Source: Acidobacteriaceae bacterium | GTDB taxonomy: Bacteria > Acidobacteriota > Terriglobia > Terriglobales > Acidobacteriaceae | Reading direction: 5' to 3' | Assembly: GCA_027452245.1 (NCBI GenBank) | Contig: DAIDGW010000220.1 | Location: 62,001-126,000, forward strand | Length of the DNA stretch: 64,000 bases | Shown here: in pieces, positions 57,454 through 64,000 of the stretch | Layout: each line of letters opens with the position of its first letter | Numbering within the stretch: the stretch's first letter is position 1 | Program-made: the position numbers and the translations under genes | Notes under the pieces: generated by a model | What the model saw: the letters and a program-made list of their open reading frames with translations, nothing else | The model's database searches: none | What the model was told of the DNA's origin: nothing

Positions 57454-58644
57454 ATGTTTAAGCGCTTTCCGTATGGGGAGCTACAGGAGTGCGCAGGCGC
57501 ACTTCGACGAAAGGGCGGAGTCCTTGGCAGTCTGTGCTTGTTTGCGATGTTGACCGGGTGCGGAGCATCGAATGCCGCGCACCAGAACAACAGCACGCCT
57601 CCGGCATCGGCCGAAACGCTGACGATTTCCGACACACTTCCGCAAGCCACGCAGGGTTCCGGCTATAACGGCACGATCAGTGTGATGGGAGGAACGGCAC
57701 CGTACACATTTGTGGTTGCGTCAGGGCAGCTTCCGACGGGACTGGCACTAGGGAACAATACCGGAACGGTTTCCGGCACTCCGAGCCAAAGCGGAACCTA
57801 CAGTTTTGCCGTTCAGGTTCTGGACTCTAAGGGAACGACGAAGCAGAAGGCGTTGCAGATCGGGGTTGCCACTCCAGCTCCGACGACCCCGCCGAGCAAT
57901 CCCCCGACCAGTAACCCCCCAAGTTCGACAGGATCGAGTTCAGGCCAATCGTTTACAAACGTACAACACGCCGGTGGATGGGGACAGTACGGGCAAGGTC
58001 CACCGAATTTCGTGGACTGCTCGCCGTCGCCGTGCGATGGAATTTCATTTTCAATGGCGCAGAACGTAAGCAATCCATCGATGAGCGGACAGGCGAGCGA
58101 GTACAGCCTAGGAGGAACGACGGCTTATTCGGATGCGCTGTGGAACAATCACCTGATTGGGCCGGGTTCTTCGCAGGGAATGCCGGATGGAAATGGCACG
58201 ATCGTCCCCGGCCTTCATAATTTCACCTATGACGTTTACTTTTACAGCGACGACTTGAGCCTCTCGCAGGCGGTGGAATTCGATATCAATCAATTCTTCG
58301 ACGGCATGGGATTTATCTTCGGGCATGAATGCCGGATTGCGGGCGGAAATCAGTGGGATGTCTGGGACAACCAGAATGCGAAATGGGTTCCGACCGGAAT
58401 TCCGTGTTATCCCAACAGCAATGCCTGGAATCATGTCACGATCCAGGTGCAGCGGACATCGAATGATCAATTGCTGTATCAGTCGATCACGCTCAACGGA
58501 CAAACCAGCAACCTGAACTGGACCTTCAATCATGGTTCGGCGCCGAACTGGTATGGCGTCACGATCAACTACCAGATGGATGGGAACTCGAGCCAGGATT
58601 CCTACAACGTCTATCTGGACCAGTTGACGTTTACGTATCAGTAA
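57454..58644 (+). CDS. Lipoprotein with Ig-like and lectin-like domains
   Basis: 396 residues. The lipobox in LFAMLTGCGAS is preceded by a charged N-terminus. A putative Ig domain (LPQATQGSGYNGTISVMGGT, LPTGLALGNNTGTVSGTPSQ, GTYSFAVQVLDSKG) is followed by a Pro/Ser linker. A C-terminal beta domain (YDVYFYSDDLSLSQAVEFDI, HVTIQVQRTSNDQLLYQSIT, YNVYLDQLTFTYQ) resembles concanavalin-like lectin folds. Probably surface-anchored carbohydrate binding; target unknown. Confidence 0.8.
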   Translation: MFKRFPYGELQECAGALRRKGGVLGSLCLFAMLTGCGASNAAHQNNSTPPASAETLTISDTLPQATQGSGYNGTISVMGGTAPYTFVVASGQLPTGLALGNNTGTVSGTPSQSGTYSFAVQVLDSKGTTKQKALQIGVATPAPTTPPSNPPTSNPPSSTGSSSGQSFTNVQHAGGWGQYGQGPPNFVDCSPSPCDGISFSMAQNVSNPSMSGQASEYSLGGTTAYSDALWNNHLIGPGSSQGMPDGNGTIVPGLHNFTYDVYFYSDDLSLSQAVEFDINQFFDGMGFIFGHECRIAGGNQWDVWDNQNAKWVPTGIPCYPNSNAWNHVTIQVQRTSNDQLLYQSITLNGQTSNLNWTFNHGSAPNWYGVTINYQMDGNSSQDSYNVYLDQLTFTYQ

Positions 58645-58653
58645 GCGAGCGGC

Positions 58654-59229
58654 TCAGGCAGTCTGCGAGCGCGAGCCAGCTTTAGCGCGTGCCGGCGGCG
58701 CGGGCTTTCGCGGCTGAGTTACGGAGGCGAACATCAGGTGCTGCTCGGCCTCGGCGTAGGGGTTGTAGAGAGTGTCGGGGTACCAATTGCCGGCGAACAA
58801 TTCGGGCTGGCGAGCGATCGTACAGCGCTGGACGTGAACGGAATCCACGAAAGTGTGGGGAATCTGAGGCGATCCCCAATCGCCGCCCCAGATGAGAGCG
58901 CAACTGTGCGCCAGTTGTCCGAGAAAAGAGTAGTCACCCTTCCAACAGGGTTCGTTGCCGACGATCCGCACGATATCGCAAGCTAATCCGTAGTGATGCA
59001 CGCCGACGGTGCGCAGCTTAGTGGCGCCATGATTGAAAAGATTGAGTTGACGCTCCTGGCTGCGGTAGGTTTCGAAGACCATGACGGGCATGCCCATCTG
59101 GGCGGCAGCAGAAACAATCTTTTCGACTAGCTGGCGGGTCGTGGGTTCCAGCAGATCAAGGTCGGCAATGCGGTCGGGGGAATCGAAGAGGGGATGGCGA
59201 CGAAGGACGTCGATGTAGAAGCTGTTCGT
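58654..59229 (-). CDS. M15-family peptidase, apparent ACG start
   Basis: The frame holds an M15C (CwlK/VanY-like) peptidase: FETYRSQERQLNLFNHG, zinc His and Asp in GVHHYGLACDI, and DSVHVQ as the second His motif. Conserved-looking residues extend upstream of the first ATG (59097): NSFYIDVLRRHPLFDSPDRI and DLLEPTTRQLVEKI. The first codon where ATG would be expected is ACG (59227-59229), with AGAGG six bases upstream and a stop before it. Either ACG is used or the start was mutated; 191 residues if whole. It cleaves peptidoglycan peptides or is cytosolic. Confidence 0.75.
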   Translation of the reverse strand, partial: TNSFYIDVLRRHPLFDSPDRIADLDLLEPTTRQLVEKIVSAAAQMGMPVMVFETYRSQERQLNLFNHGATKLRTVGVHHYGLACDIVRIVGNEPCWKGDYSFLGQLAHSCALIWGGDWGSPQIPHTFVDSVHVQRCTIARQPELFAGNWYPDTLYNPYAEAEQHLMFASVTQPRKPAPPARAKAGSRSQTA

Positions 59230-59398
59230 AAGTCACCTCTGGATGGTGGCATCGCCGATGGTGATCGCCGGAATGGTCCCGGCTGATTTTCAGTGGATCA
59301 CATTTGGGTGGGCTGTCAACAGGAAGTTGGGTTTTGTTTGGAAACTGGAACAGGGCGAGACCCGATTTGGGAATCATCTTCGGGCTCTCCAGCCGCTT

Positions 59399-59593
59399 TC
59401 ACTTCTTTGTAGGGCGCCGGGTCGTTTTCTTTCTGGAGCCTGGCTTCGACTCAGTCGTGACCTGCACGCTCGCGCGGTTTCTGCCTGAGCCAACGGGGAC
59501 AACTTTGCTGGTCTGATTGATGGCAGGTTCACCGTCTTCGCGATGGCTTCTGAATTTGTCTACTGCCCGTTTTGTGGTTGGCTCCATAGCCAT
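59399..59593 (-). CDS. Possible small basic protein
   Basis: 64 residues with an ATG start and a basic tail (GSRKKTTRRPTKK) resembling histone H1-like tails. No Shine-Dalgarno, promoter or homologue is evident, and overlapping frames exist. The rest of the 59230-59685 gap holds nothing else. Confidence 0.3.
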   Translation of the reverse strand: MAMEPTTKRAVDKFRSHREDGEPAINQTSKVVPVGSGRNRASVQVTTESKPGSRKKTTRRPTKK

Positions 59594-59685
59594 TGGATGT
59601 GAATGCGGAGGATGGGTTTGGCAGAAATCTGAAAAGAGGCCGGTAATTGACAGAAAGCGGCAGCGCTCGGATAATCAGCAAGAAA

Positions 59686-59760
59686 GCGGGAGTAGTTCAG
59701 CGGTAGAACGCCAGCTTCCCAAGCTGGATGTCGTGGGTTCAATTCCCATCTCCCGCTCCA
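59686..59760 (+). tRNA. tRNA-Gly (anticodon CCC)
   Basis: GCGGGAG pairs with CTCCCGC; D arm TAGTTCAGCGGTAGAA; anticodon stem CCAGC/GCTGG encloses TTCCCAA, giving anticodon CCC for GGG codons. T arm GTGGGTTCAATTCCCAT, CCA encoded. It is followed 91 bp later by an integrase, the usual arrangement of a tRNA-targeted integration site. Confidence 0.95.
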
Positions 59761-59775
59761 TCCTTTCAACAACTT
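59758..59775 (+). other. Candidate attL of the island
   Basis: From the tRNA CCA into the element. This 18-mer matches the sequence 3' of tRNA-Ala (11175-11192, opposite strand) at 17 positions. Confidence 0.45.
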
Positions 59776-59851
59776 ACAGACATTGACAGAATGGTTGGTC
59801 AGCAGTAGGTTAGCACTGGATGTCACTTTCATGCCCGGAAAGGGTGTCATC

Positions 59852-60994
59852 ATGCGATTGCAGAACGGATATGTAACCCAGAGGTGCGGACGCTGGCGAG
59901 CGCATTACCACCGATACATCACTGATCCGCTGACAGGGGAAAAGAAACGAGAGCAGAGATGTGTCACTTTAGAGCCAGATGTGAAAACAAAAACCAAAGC
60001 GAGGGAAGAACTGAGGAAAATCCTAGTCAGCGAACTAGGATTGAATGCCGATGCTGGCATCACGGTGAAGGGATTCATCAAGCAGCGCTGGCAACCCTTG
60101 AAGGAAGGGAGATGGCGGGATTCCACAGCCCGGACGAACAAAGAACTAATTGCCCGAATCACTGACAGGTTCGGGGATGTGCCACTGCGGAAAATTGACA
60201 ATGTGGAATTGCAGCGCTGGCTTACTGAGACAGCAAAAACCAAATCAGCATCGGTTGTGAAGCATCTCAGGATTTTTCTGCGCTCAATTTTTGCTGAGGC
60301 ACTTGCACAGAAATACATAGATCGTGATCCTGCCCGGTTGCTCATACTCCCCAAGACGAAAGCAGTGATCCGGCCATACCTGACAGTTCAGGAAGTACAG
60401 GCGCTACTCTCGAAAGCTGAGTCTCAGCGTGATCTAACGTTGCTGCGTATTTTGTTCGTGACAGGGATGCGACCTAGCGAACTGCTGGCGCTGCGCTGGC
60501 AGGATGTGAACCTGTCAGATGGAACTCTCACGCTGAATCAGACGATCTATAGGGGCAAGATTCGGCCATTCACGAAAACGACTGAGGAAGGGGAAGTGCA
60601 GAGGCTTGCGATTCCACAGCAAGCAGTTGATGCGCTGACACAGTGGCACGCTGCGCAGTGGGAGTATGAGGCAAAGGACCGGCATAACGGTCCCGATGAT
60701 TACGTGTTCCCCGCGCCTGACGGTAGTTTTTGGTGGAAGGAGAATTACCAGAGGCGAGTGTTAGCAGTGATTGCCAAAAAAGCAGAGGTTCCGAGGGTAA
60801 ACTTTCAGATCATTCGGCGCACAGTTGCAACGTGGGCAAACTCGCTTGGCACCCTGAAAGACACCCAGACGATCATGCGGCACAAACGAATGCAGACTAC
60901 TCAAGACAATTACGTACAAGCGATTGATGCGACAGTGAAGCAGACACTTGAAAAACTAGATTCAACGTTCAATCCCGCCCTTAGACTTCAGTGA
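59852..60994 (+). CDS. int: Tyrosine recombinase (island integrase)
   Basis: About 380 residues from ATG 59852 (AAGGG upstream; earlier in-frame starts exist at 59783 and 59831). An AP2-like arm-binding N-terminus and SAM-like core-binding domain (WQPLKEGRWRDSTARTNKEL) precede the catalytic domain: Arg in TGMRPSELLALRW (about 206), QIIRRTVAT (about 322; Gln where His is usual), His in MRHKRM (about 342) and nucleophile Tyr in TTQDNYVQ (about 353). It integrates and excises the element at tRNA-Gly. Confidence 0.93.
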   Translation: MRLQNGYVTQRCGRWRAHYHRYITDPLTGEKKREQRCVTLEPDVKTKTKAREELRKILVSELGLNADAGITVKGFIKQRWQPLKEGRWRDSTARTNKELIARITDRFGDVPLRKIDNVELQRWLTETAKTKSASVVKHLRIFLRSIFAEALAQKYIDRDPARLLILPKTKAVIRPYLTVQEVQALLSKAESQRDLTLLRILFVTGMRPSELLALRWQDVNLSDGTLTLNQTIYRGKIRPFTKTTEEGEVQRLAIPQQAVDALTQWHAAQWEYEAKDRHNGPDDYVFPAPDGSFWWKENYQRRVLAVIAKKAEVPRVNFQIIRRTVATWANSLGTLKDTQTIMRHKRMQTTQDNYVQAIDATVKQTLEKLDSTFNPALRLQ

Positions 60995-61051
60995 TCCAGA
61001 AACAAAAATAGCGGGGCATAGCGGTTGAATGCTATGCCCCTTGCTGAGTGC

Positions 61052-61795
61052 CTAGCGAACCTGAGTCACCCAGCGATTCTGCCCCGCCGTGGCGGATGGC
61101 GGATGCATCGGACGTTGCTGCATCTGCTGCATCTGTATCTGCTGCTGCATCTGTGCGAGTGTCGCCGTTAGTCCGCTTACGTCAGTGGTCTTGTAGTGTC
61201 CGGCTGCAATCTGGGTGTGTGTCCAAACTCGCAGGCCGTGCTTACGGACTAATCGAGAAAAGTACACATCCTCACCGACTCCGCCGTTTTCAGGTGTGAG
61301 CAGTTCATTATCGCCATACTGCCACCTGAACCACGGTCCCTTGGGAATTTCCCGCCACACGGTTTTATGAACCATCAGGACGCCACCGCCCACAGCCTCT
61401 ACTTCGCGGAATGGCGATGCACAGGGTTGCACTGGAGGAAAAAACTTATACCCCGACTCCCAACTCCCGATTCCACAGGTCAGGCCGATAACGTGGTGCT
61501 GGTTTGAATCAGCACTGCTCAGCACATCCAATGGAGTTTGGTTCTGCTGTGGAGGGATGAAATTGTCATTGTCGAACGACAGCAGCCAATCAACACCATT
61601 GTCCCTTGCTAGGCTCAGCGTCAGATTCCGCGCTGCGTCCCAAGGCCGCATCCCGCGAATGGGGACATAGATCACATCAAAGCGGGAATCCCGCGCCATT
61701 CGATAGATGTTCCCACTCAGTTCCGGATTGATCCAATCGCCCCGCTCAGGACCGCACAGGACTGCTAATAACACTTTTTGCTTCGCTTCGCTCAT
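61052..61795 (-). CDS. GT-A glycosyltransferase of the island
   Basis: 247 residues. A DxD-like nucleotide-sugar motif lies in WLLSFDNDNFIPP, and the catalytic-domain pattern EAVGGGVLMVHKTVWREI with GGVGEDVYFSRLVRKHGLRV follows. The tail is Gln/Met-rich (QMQQQIQMQQMQQRP). In mobile elements such enzymes may modify DNA, phage parts or cell-surface sugars; target unknown. Its ATG overlaps the stop of the winged-helix gene (ATGA), and it converges on the integrase. Confidence 0.8.
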   Translation of the reverse strand: MSEAKQKVLLAVLCGPERGDWINPELSGNIYRMARDSRFDVIYVPIRGMRPWDAARNLTLSLARDNGVDWLLSFDNDNFIPPQQNQTPLDVLSSADSNQHHVIGLTCGIGSWESGYKFFPPVQPCASPFREVEAVGGGVLMVHKTVWREIPKGPWFRWQYGDNELLTPENGGVGEDVYFSRLVRKHGLRVWTHTQIAAGHYKTTDVSGLTATLAQMQQQIQMQQMQQRPMHPPSATAGQNRWVTQVR

Positions 61796-62502
61796 TGCGG
61801 TAATCCCTCCAGTCCCTTCCCGTGCTTCGCTTCGATTGCATCCCAGTCGATGCTAGGCTGCTCTGAATTTTGTACAGTGTGAACTCCATTCCCAAGGGTG
61901 GGAATGGACGCTCCGGACAAAGTGGCTACGCCACTCTCAGGCTGTCCCTGATTTTCTAAAAATCCAGCCCCAGCCCGGACTGAGCTAGTTTTTACAGAGA
62001 TTTCTTTTACAGAGCTATCTATTACAAAGCTATGTCCCAAGGGTGGGACTGGCTCTTGTTGATTTTGGGACTGGCTCGCCTCGATTTTGGGACTGGCTCC
62101 ATTCCCACCCTTGGGACTGGCTTTTGCATCTTCCATTCCCGTACTTGGGACTGGCTCATCTCCGCACGTGTCAGTGCCGTGCTGCGCTGTCCACTGATCG
62201 TGATTCAGCACATGGTATTCCGTGCGCTCATAGCGCTGGTTGCTTGCGGCACGTTTCTTACCGCTGCCATTCAGAGGCACCAGCCAGCCGTCCCGCTCTA
62301 AACGTTCAACAGACCGGTATATGCTCGACTTGTTTGCTCCCACGCCAGAAAACCATGTGGCTACGCTGTGACCGTTGAAAAACAGCGTTCGCTTCCCGCC
62401 GTGTGTGATCCGCAGCAGCACAGTCAGCAGCCCGAAGTCGGCGGGGCTCATGTGCTGGCTTTCAAAACATCGCTTTGGAAGTTTTCGCAGAGGGTTAGAC
62501 AT
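61792..62502 (-). CDS. Winged-helix protein, putative replication initiator
   Basis: 236 residues. Residues about 15-90 form a winged helix (MSPADFGLLTVLLRITHGGK, SGVGANKSSIYRSVERLERD, GWLVPLN), similar in kind to replication-initiation and helix-turn-helix proteins of phages and plasmids. Residues 115-175 are low-complexity Pro/Ser/Gln linker; their DNA holds iteron-like repeats out of codon phase and an A/T-rich repeat run. The C-terminus is short. This suggests a lambda O-like initiator with the origin in its gene; a plain regulator is the alternative. Confidence 0.65.
   Translation of the reverse strand: MSNPLRKLPKRCFESQHMSPADFGLLTVLLRITHGGKRTLFFNGHSVATWFSGVGANKSSIYRSVERLERDGWLVPLNGSGKKRAASNQRYERTEYHVLNHDQWTAQHGTDTCGDEPVPSTGMEDAKASPKGGNGASPKIEASQSQNQQEPVPPLGHSFVIDSSVKEISVKTSSVRAGAGFLENQGQPESGVATLSGASIPTLGNGVHTVQNSEQPSIDWDAIEAKHGKGLEGLPQ
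61888..61905. repeat. Palindrome TCCCA-AGGG-TGGGA, three copies
   Basis: ATTCCCAAGGGTGGGAAT at 61888-61905, GTCCCAAGGGTGGGAC at 62034-62049, and the reverse orientation ATTCCCACCCTTGGGAC at 62101-62117. The second and third overlap or adjoin the iteron-like array. Confidence 0.6.
61989..62033 (+). repeat. A/T-rich run of three 15-bp repeats
   Basis: TTTTTACAGAGATTT, CTTTTACAGAGCTAT and CTATTACAAAGCTAT follow each other directly; 33 of 45 bases are A or T. They lie next to the iteron-like array and would suit an unwinding element. They do encode a five-residue protein repeat. Confidence 0.55.
62045..62156 (+). repeat. Iteron-like array of five 10-mers
   Basis: GGGACTGGCT occurs at 62045, 62067, 62089, 62113 and 62147, that is at 22, 22, 24 and 34 bp. 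Copies two and three share 17 bases (GATTTTGGGACTGGCTC). The 22-bp step is not a multiple of three, so the host protein is not repeated and selection must be on DNA. Two turns of helix per step fits protein binding on one face. Confidence 0.7.
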
Positions 62503-62695
62503 GGCTCGCCTCTGTGGATTCCTCGGCTAGGATTTCCGCAACTGCGGTCATCTCATCATCACTGAGAGCACGCAGAATCATGCTCTGCGCTCGCTTTGTA
62601 ATCAGCCCACTTTCACGGCTGAGCTTTCTTAGTGCATTGATCTTGCTCACTGCCTCTTGCACGTTGGAGGACAGCGCCATTCTCGATTGCATCAT
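62495..62695 (-). CDS. Small island protein, helical
   Basis: 66 residues: VQEAVSKINALRKLSRESG and LITKRAQSMILRALSDDEM form a charged helical protein. AAGGAG lies nine bases before the ATG, and the stop overlaps the winged-helix start by eight bases, so it is cotranslated with it. No family recognised. Confidence 0.6.
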   Translation of the reverse strand: MMQSRMALSSNVQEAVSKINALRKLSRESGLITKRAQSMILRALSDDEMTAVAEILAEESTEASHV

Positions 62696-62724
62696 TCGTT
62701 CATTCTCCTTAGTTTGGCCGTTCG

Positions 62725-62925
62725 CTACTGCTGTGCTGTGGTTCGTTCGGTTTCCTGCCGGATAAACTGCTCAACTGCTTCGCGGCCGAATCGCACAATC
62801 GACCGGGCTAACCGCATCGCTGGGAGACGGCCGGATTTCCGCCATCGGCTAATAGTCCGTGGGGTGACTGAAAACATCTCAGCTAATTCAGATGTGGTGA
62901 AAACTTCCTTCTGCTGTGTGGTCAT
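62725..62925 (-). CDS. Excisionase/AlpA-like HTH protein
   Basis: 66 residues from the ATG at 62925, with GGAGG seven bases upstream. The fold (VFTTSELAEMFSVTPRTISRWRKSGRLPAMRL) is the MerR-like excisionase type HTH_17. Such proteins control excision or regulate the integrase in islands. An upstream in-frame ATG (62961) overlaps the previous stop codon in ATGA. Confidence 0.85.
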   Translation of the reverse strand: MTTQQKEVFTTSELAEMFSVTPRTISRWRKSGRLPAMRLARSIVRFGREAVEQFIRQETERTTAQQ

Positions 62926-62957
62926 TGCAAATCCTCCATCCTTCAGACTTTTTGCTC

Positions 62958-63551
62958 TCATGAATGCCTCTGTGCTGCGAGTGCTGCTGATTCTTCGTCA
63001 ATGTCTTGCTGTGTCAGGCCATACCCTGATTTCCGTTGCACTCGCGGTTTACTCGGCTGGTGGAATCTGATCGGCTGATACCGCAGATCACGCTGTGAGT
63101 CAGGCGAGAATCCCGGTATCTGCTCAGGGTGTGGTCCCAGCGCCGTAACACCAGTGCTGCTGCCGAAATAATTTCCAAACGAATCCGGTACCTCGCCGTT
63201 TCGGTACTTTTCAGCAAAGGCCAGATCAGCCAAGATGCGCTGCTCGCAATTCGATGGTGGTGGTGTAGATGGTTCCGGTTCTGAGGCAGAGACAGATGGC
63301 TGCTCTGGGGCAGGGGACTCCTCTGGGGCAGGTTGTTCGATCTTGGGCAACCCCAGCCGCGCCCTTAGCTGTGTCTCATCTGCAATGCCTAGATATTGGC
63401 CGATTGCTGCCAGCGAGATTGAAACCGTTTGTTCAAAGTAGTCAGTTGCTGGTGTGCGCTCAACAGCTAGCTTGCCTGCCGCGATGTGTCTGTCTAGCGT
63501 TCGCAGTGAGATGCCAATCATTTTGGCCGTCTGTTTTCGTGTGAATGTCAC
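62958..63551 (-). CDS. Island HTH protein with Pro/Glu-rich linker
   Basis: 197 residues from GTG 63551 (AGGAG six bases upstream; a longer start exists). An N-terminal HTH (FTRKQTAKMIGISLRTLDRHI) and Pro/Glu/Ser-rich linker (PAPEESPAPEQPSVSASEPE) are followed by an uncharacterised C-terminal region (SGYGLTQQDIDEESAAL). It may be a regulator of the leftward operon. The stop overlaps an ATG of the next gene. Confidence 0.7.
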   Translation of the reverse strand: MTFTRKQTAKMIGISLRTLDRHIAAGKLAVERTPATDYFEQTVSISLAAIGQYLGIADETQLRARLGLPKIEQPAPEESPAPEQPSVSASEPEPSTPPPSNCEQRILADLAFAEKYRNGEVPDSFGNYFGSSTGVTALGPHPEQIPGFSPDSQRDLRYQPIRFHQPSKPRVQRKSGYGLTQQDIDEESAALAAQRHS

Positions 63552-63808
63552 AATGTGCTCCTGAAGTGATTTGCGGGGCAGTCTGCCCATCCGTGGCAAC
63601 CGCCCCGCACCGTCTGGAGGTTTTCTGAACAATCAGACGGGAACTATCGGGCTGTGTTTCATGAGGTGCAGCAATGCGCCCGTTGCGGCATCTCGCCGCA
63701 CACCATACAGCCCGCCCCGCACTGCGGGAATATCAGGGGATGCCGGACACGGTATGGGCATACCAGTTGCATCCCCGCCCTGAGTCAGGTTCGGCTCAGG
63801 AATGTTGC

Positions 63809-64000
63809 TCAGTTGCCAGCATCGCTGTCGATACCTGGCGTCGTGCTCTGGAAGCTCTTTCCATCCTCACGATAGAACTTCGAGTTTTGCTGTCCGGCCA
63901 TCTGCTCGCGTGGTCCGGGCGGATTGGTGATTCGGTCCATTGCTGGCTTGGCACTGTCACCAGCCTTACGGAAATCGCCCGGAGTGCTGCCCGTGATCGT
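63809..64000 (-). CDS. Unknown island protein, C-terminal part
   Basis: The frame enters from the right edge and ends at TGA (63809-63811), giving the last 63 residues. GSTPGDFRKAGDSAKPAM and REQMAGQQNSKFYREDGK are polar and disordered-looking. No family recognised. The 257-bp gap to the next gene shows no convincing coding sequence. Confidence 0.5.
   Translation of the reverse strand, partial: TITGSTPGDFRKAGDSAKPAMDRITNPPGPREQMAGQQNSKFYREDGKSFQSTTPGIDSDAGN

Noticed and set aside
63624-63761. A roughly 42-residue leftward frame between the island HTH gene and the partial gene
   Set aside because: No good Shine-Dalgarno or recognisable sequence; too short to support alone.

Overview
The window reads as chromosomal DNA of a soil-type Acidobacteriota (Terriglobia, Koribacter/Sulfotelmatobacter-like). 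The signs are a VWFA-related acidobacterial secreted protein, a GWxTD protein, a very large TonB-dependent receptor with an N-terminal carboxypeptidase-like regulatory domain, several small secreted proteins typical of that phylum, BshA for bacillithiol, and short REP-like intergenic repeats. This placement is from recognised families, not from a search.

Layout. 1-10.4 kb: a secreted glycine-zipper protein (cut by the left edge), enolase, GWxTD, DinB, phosphoglycerate mutase overlapping a hydroxyacid dehydrogenase, a LytS-type kinase, and convergent bshA, PilZ and ChbG/HpnK genes. 10.5-11.27 kb: a scar of gene fragments (half a tRNA, transposase start, RHS piece, integrase tail) ending at tRNA-Ala(CGC). 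11.4-16.4 kb: AraC regulator, GNAT, APC permease and PhoD phosphatase. 16.6-20.3 kb: an RNA-biology block with a coupled small basic protein / pseudo-receiver / RRM operon, rpsU and a convergent DEAD-box helicase. 20.6-32.7 kb: a GT-C-like membrane protein, a MoaD-MoaE fusion, a VWFA protein, the TonB-dependent receptor, Hfq-like protein, inositol monophosphatase and a compact aconitase. 32.8-33.45 kb: a toxin-antitoxin pair whose Doc toxin is frameshifted. 33.5-44.8 kb: secreted proteins, CocE/S15 hydrolase, FKBP isomerase, ferredoxin, S4 protein, MBL hydrolase, an omega-like protein and rho. 44.9-59.2 kb: membrane pyrophosphatase, a repeat-propeller protein, beta-mannosidase, acetyltransferase, aryl-sulfate sulfotransferase, TPR protein, Ig-like lipoprotein and an M15 peptidase.

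59.69-64 kb is the left part of an integrated mobile element: tRNA-Gly(CCC), a tyrosine integrase pointing inward, and then a leftward, translationally coupled gene set (two small HTH proteins, a winged-helix protein, a glycosyltransferase). The winged-helix gene is the most interesting object. Inside its coding sequence are five copies of a 10-mer at 22/22/24/34-bp spacing, out of codon phase, next to an A/T-rich run of three 15-bp repeats and three copies of a palindrome. This is the architecture of an origin embedded in its own initiator gene, as in phage lambda O. The sequence just 3' of tRNA-Gly matches the sequence just 3' of tRNA-Ala at 17 of 18 bases. At tRNA-Ala an integrase tail also abuts the tRNA, so the 10.5-11.2 kb scar may be the remains of an older relative.
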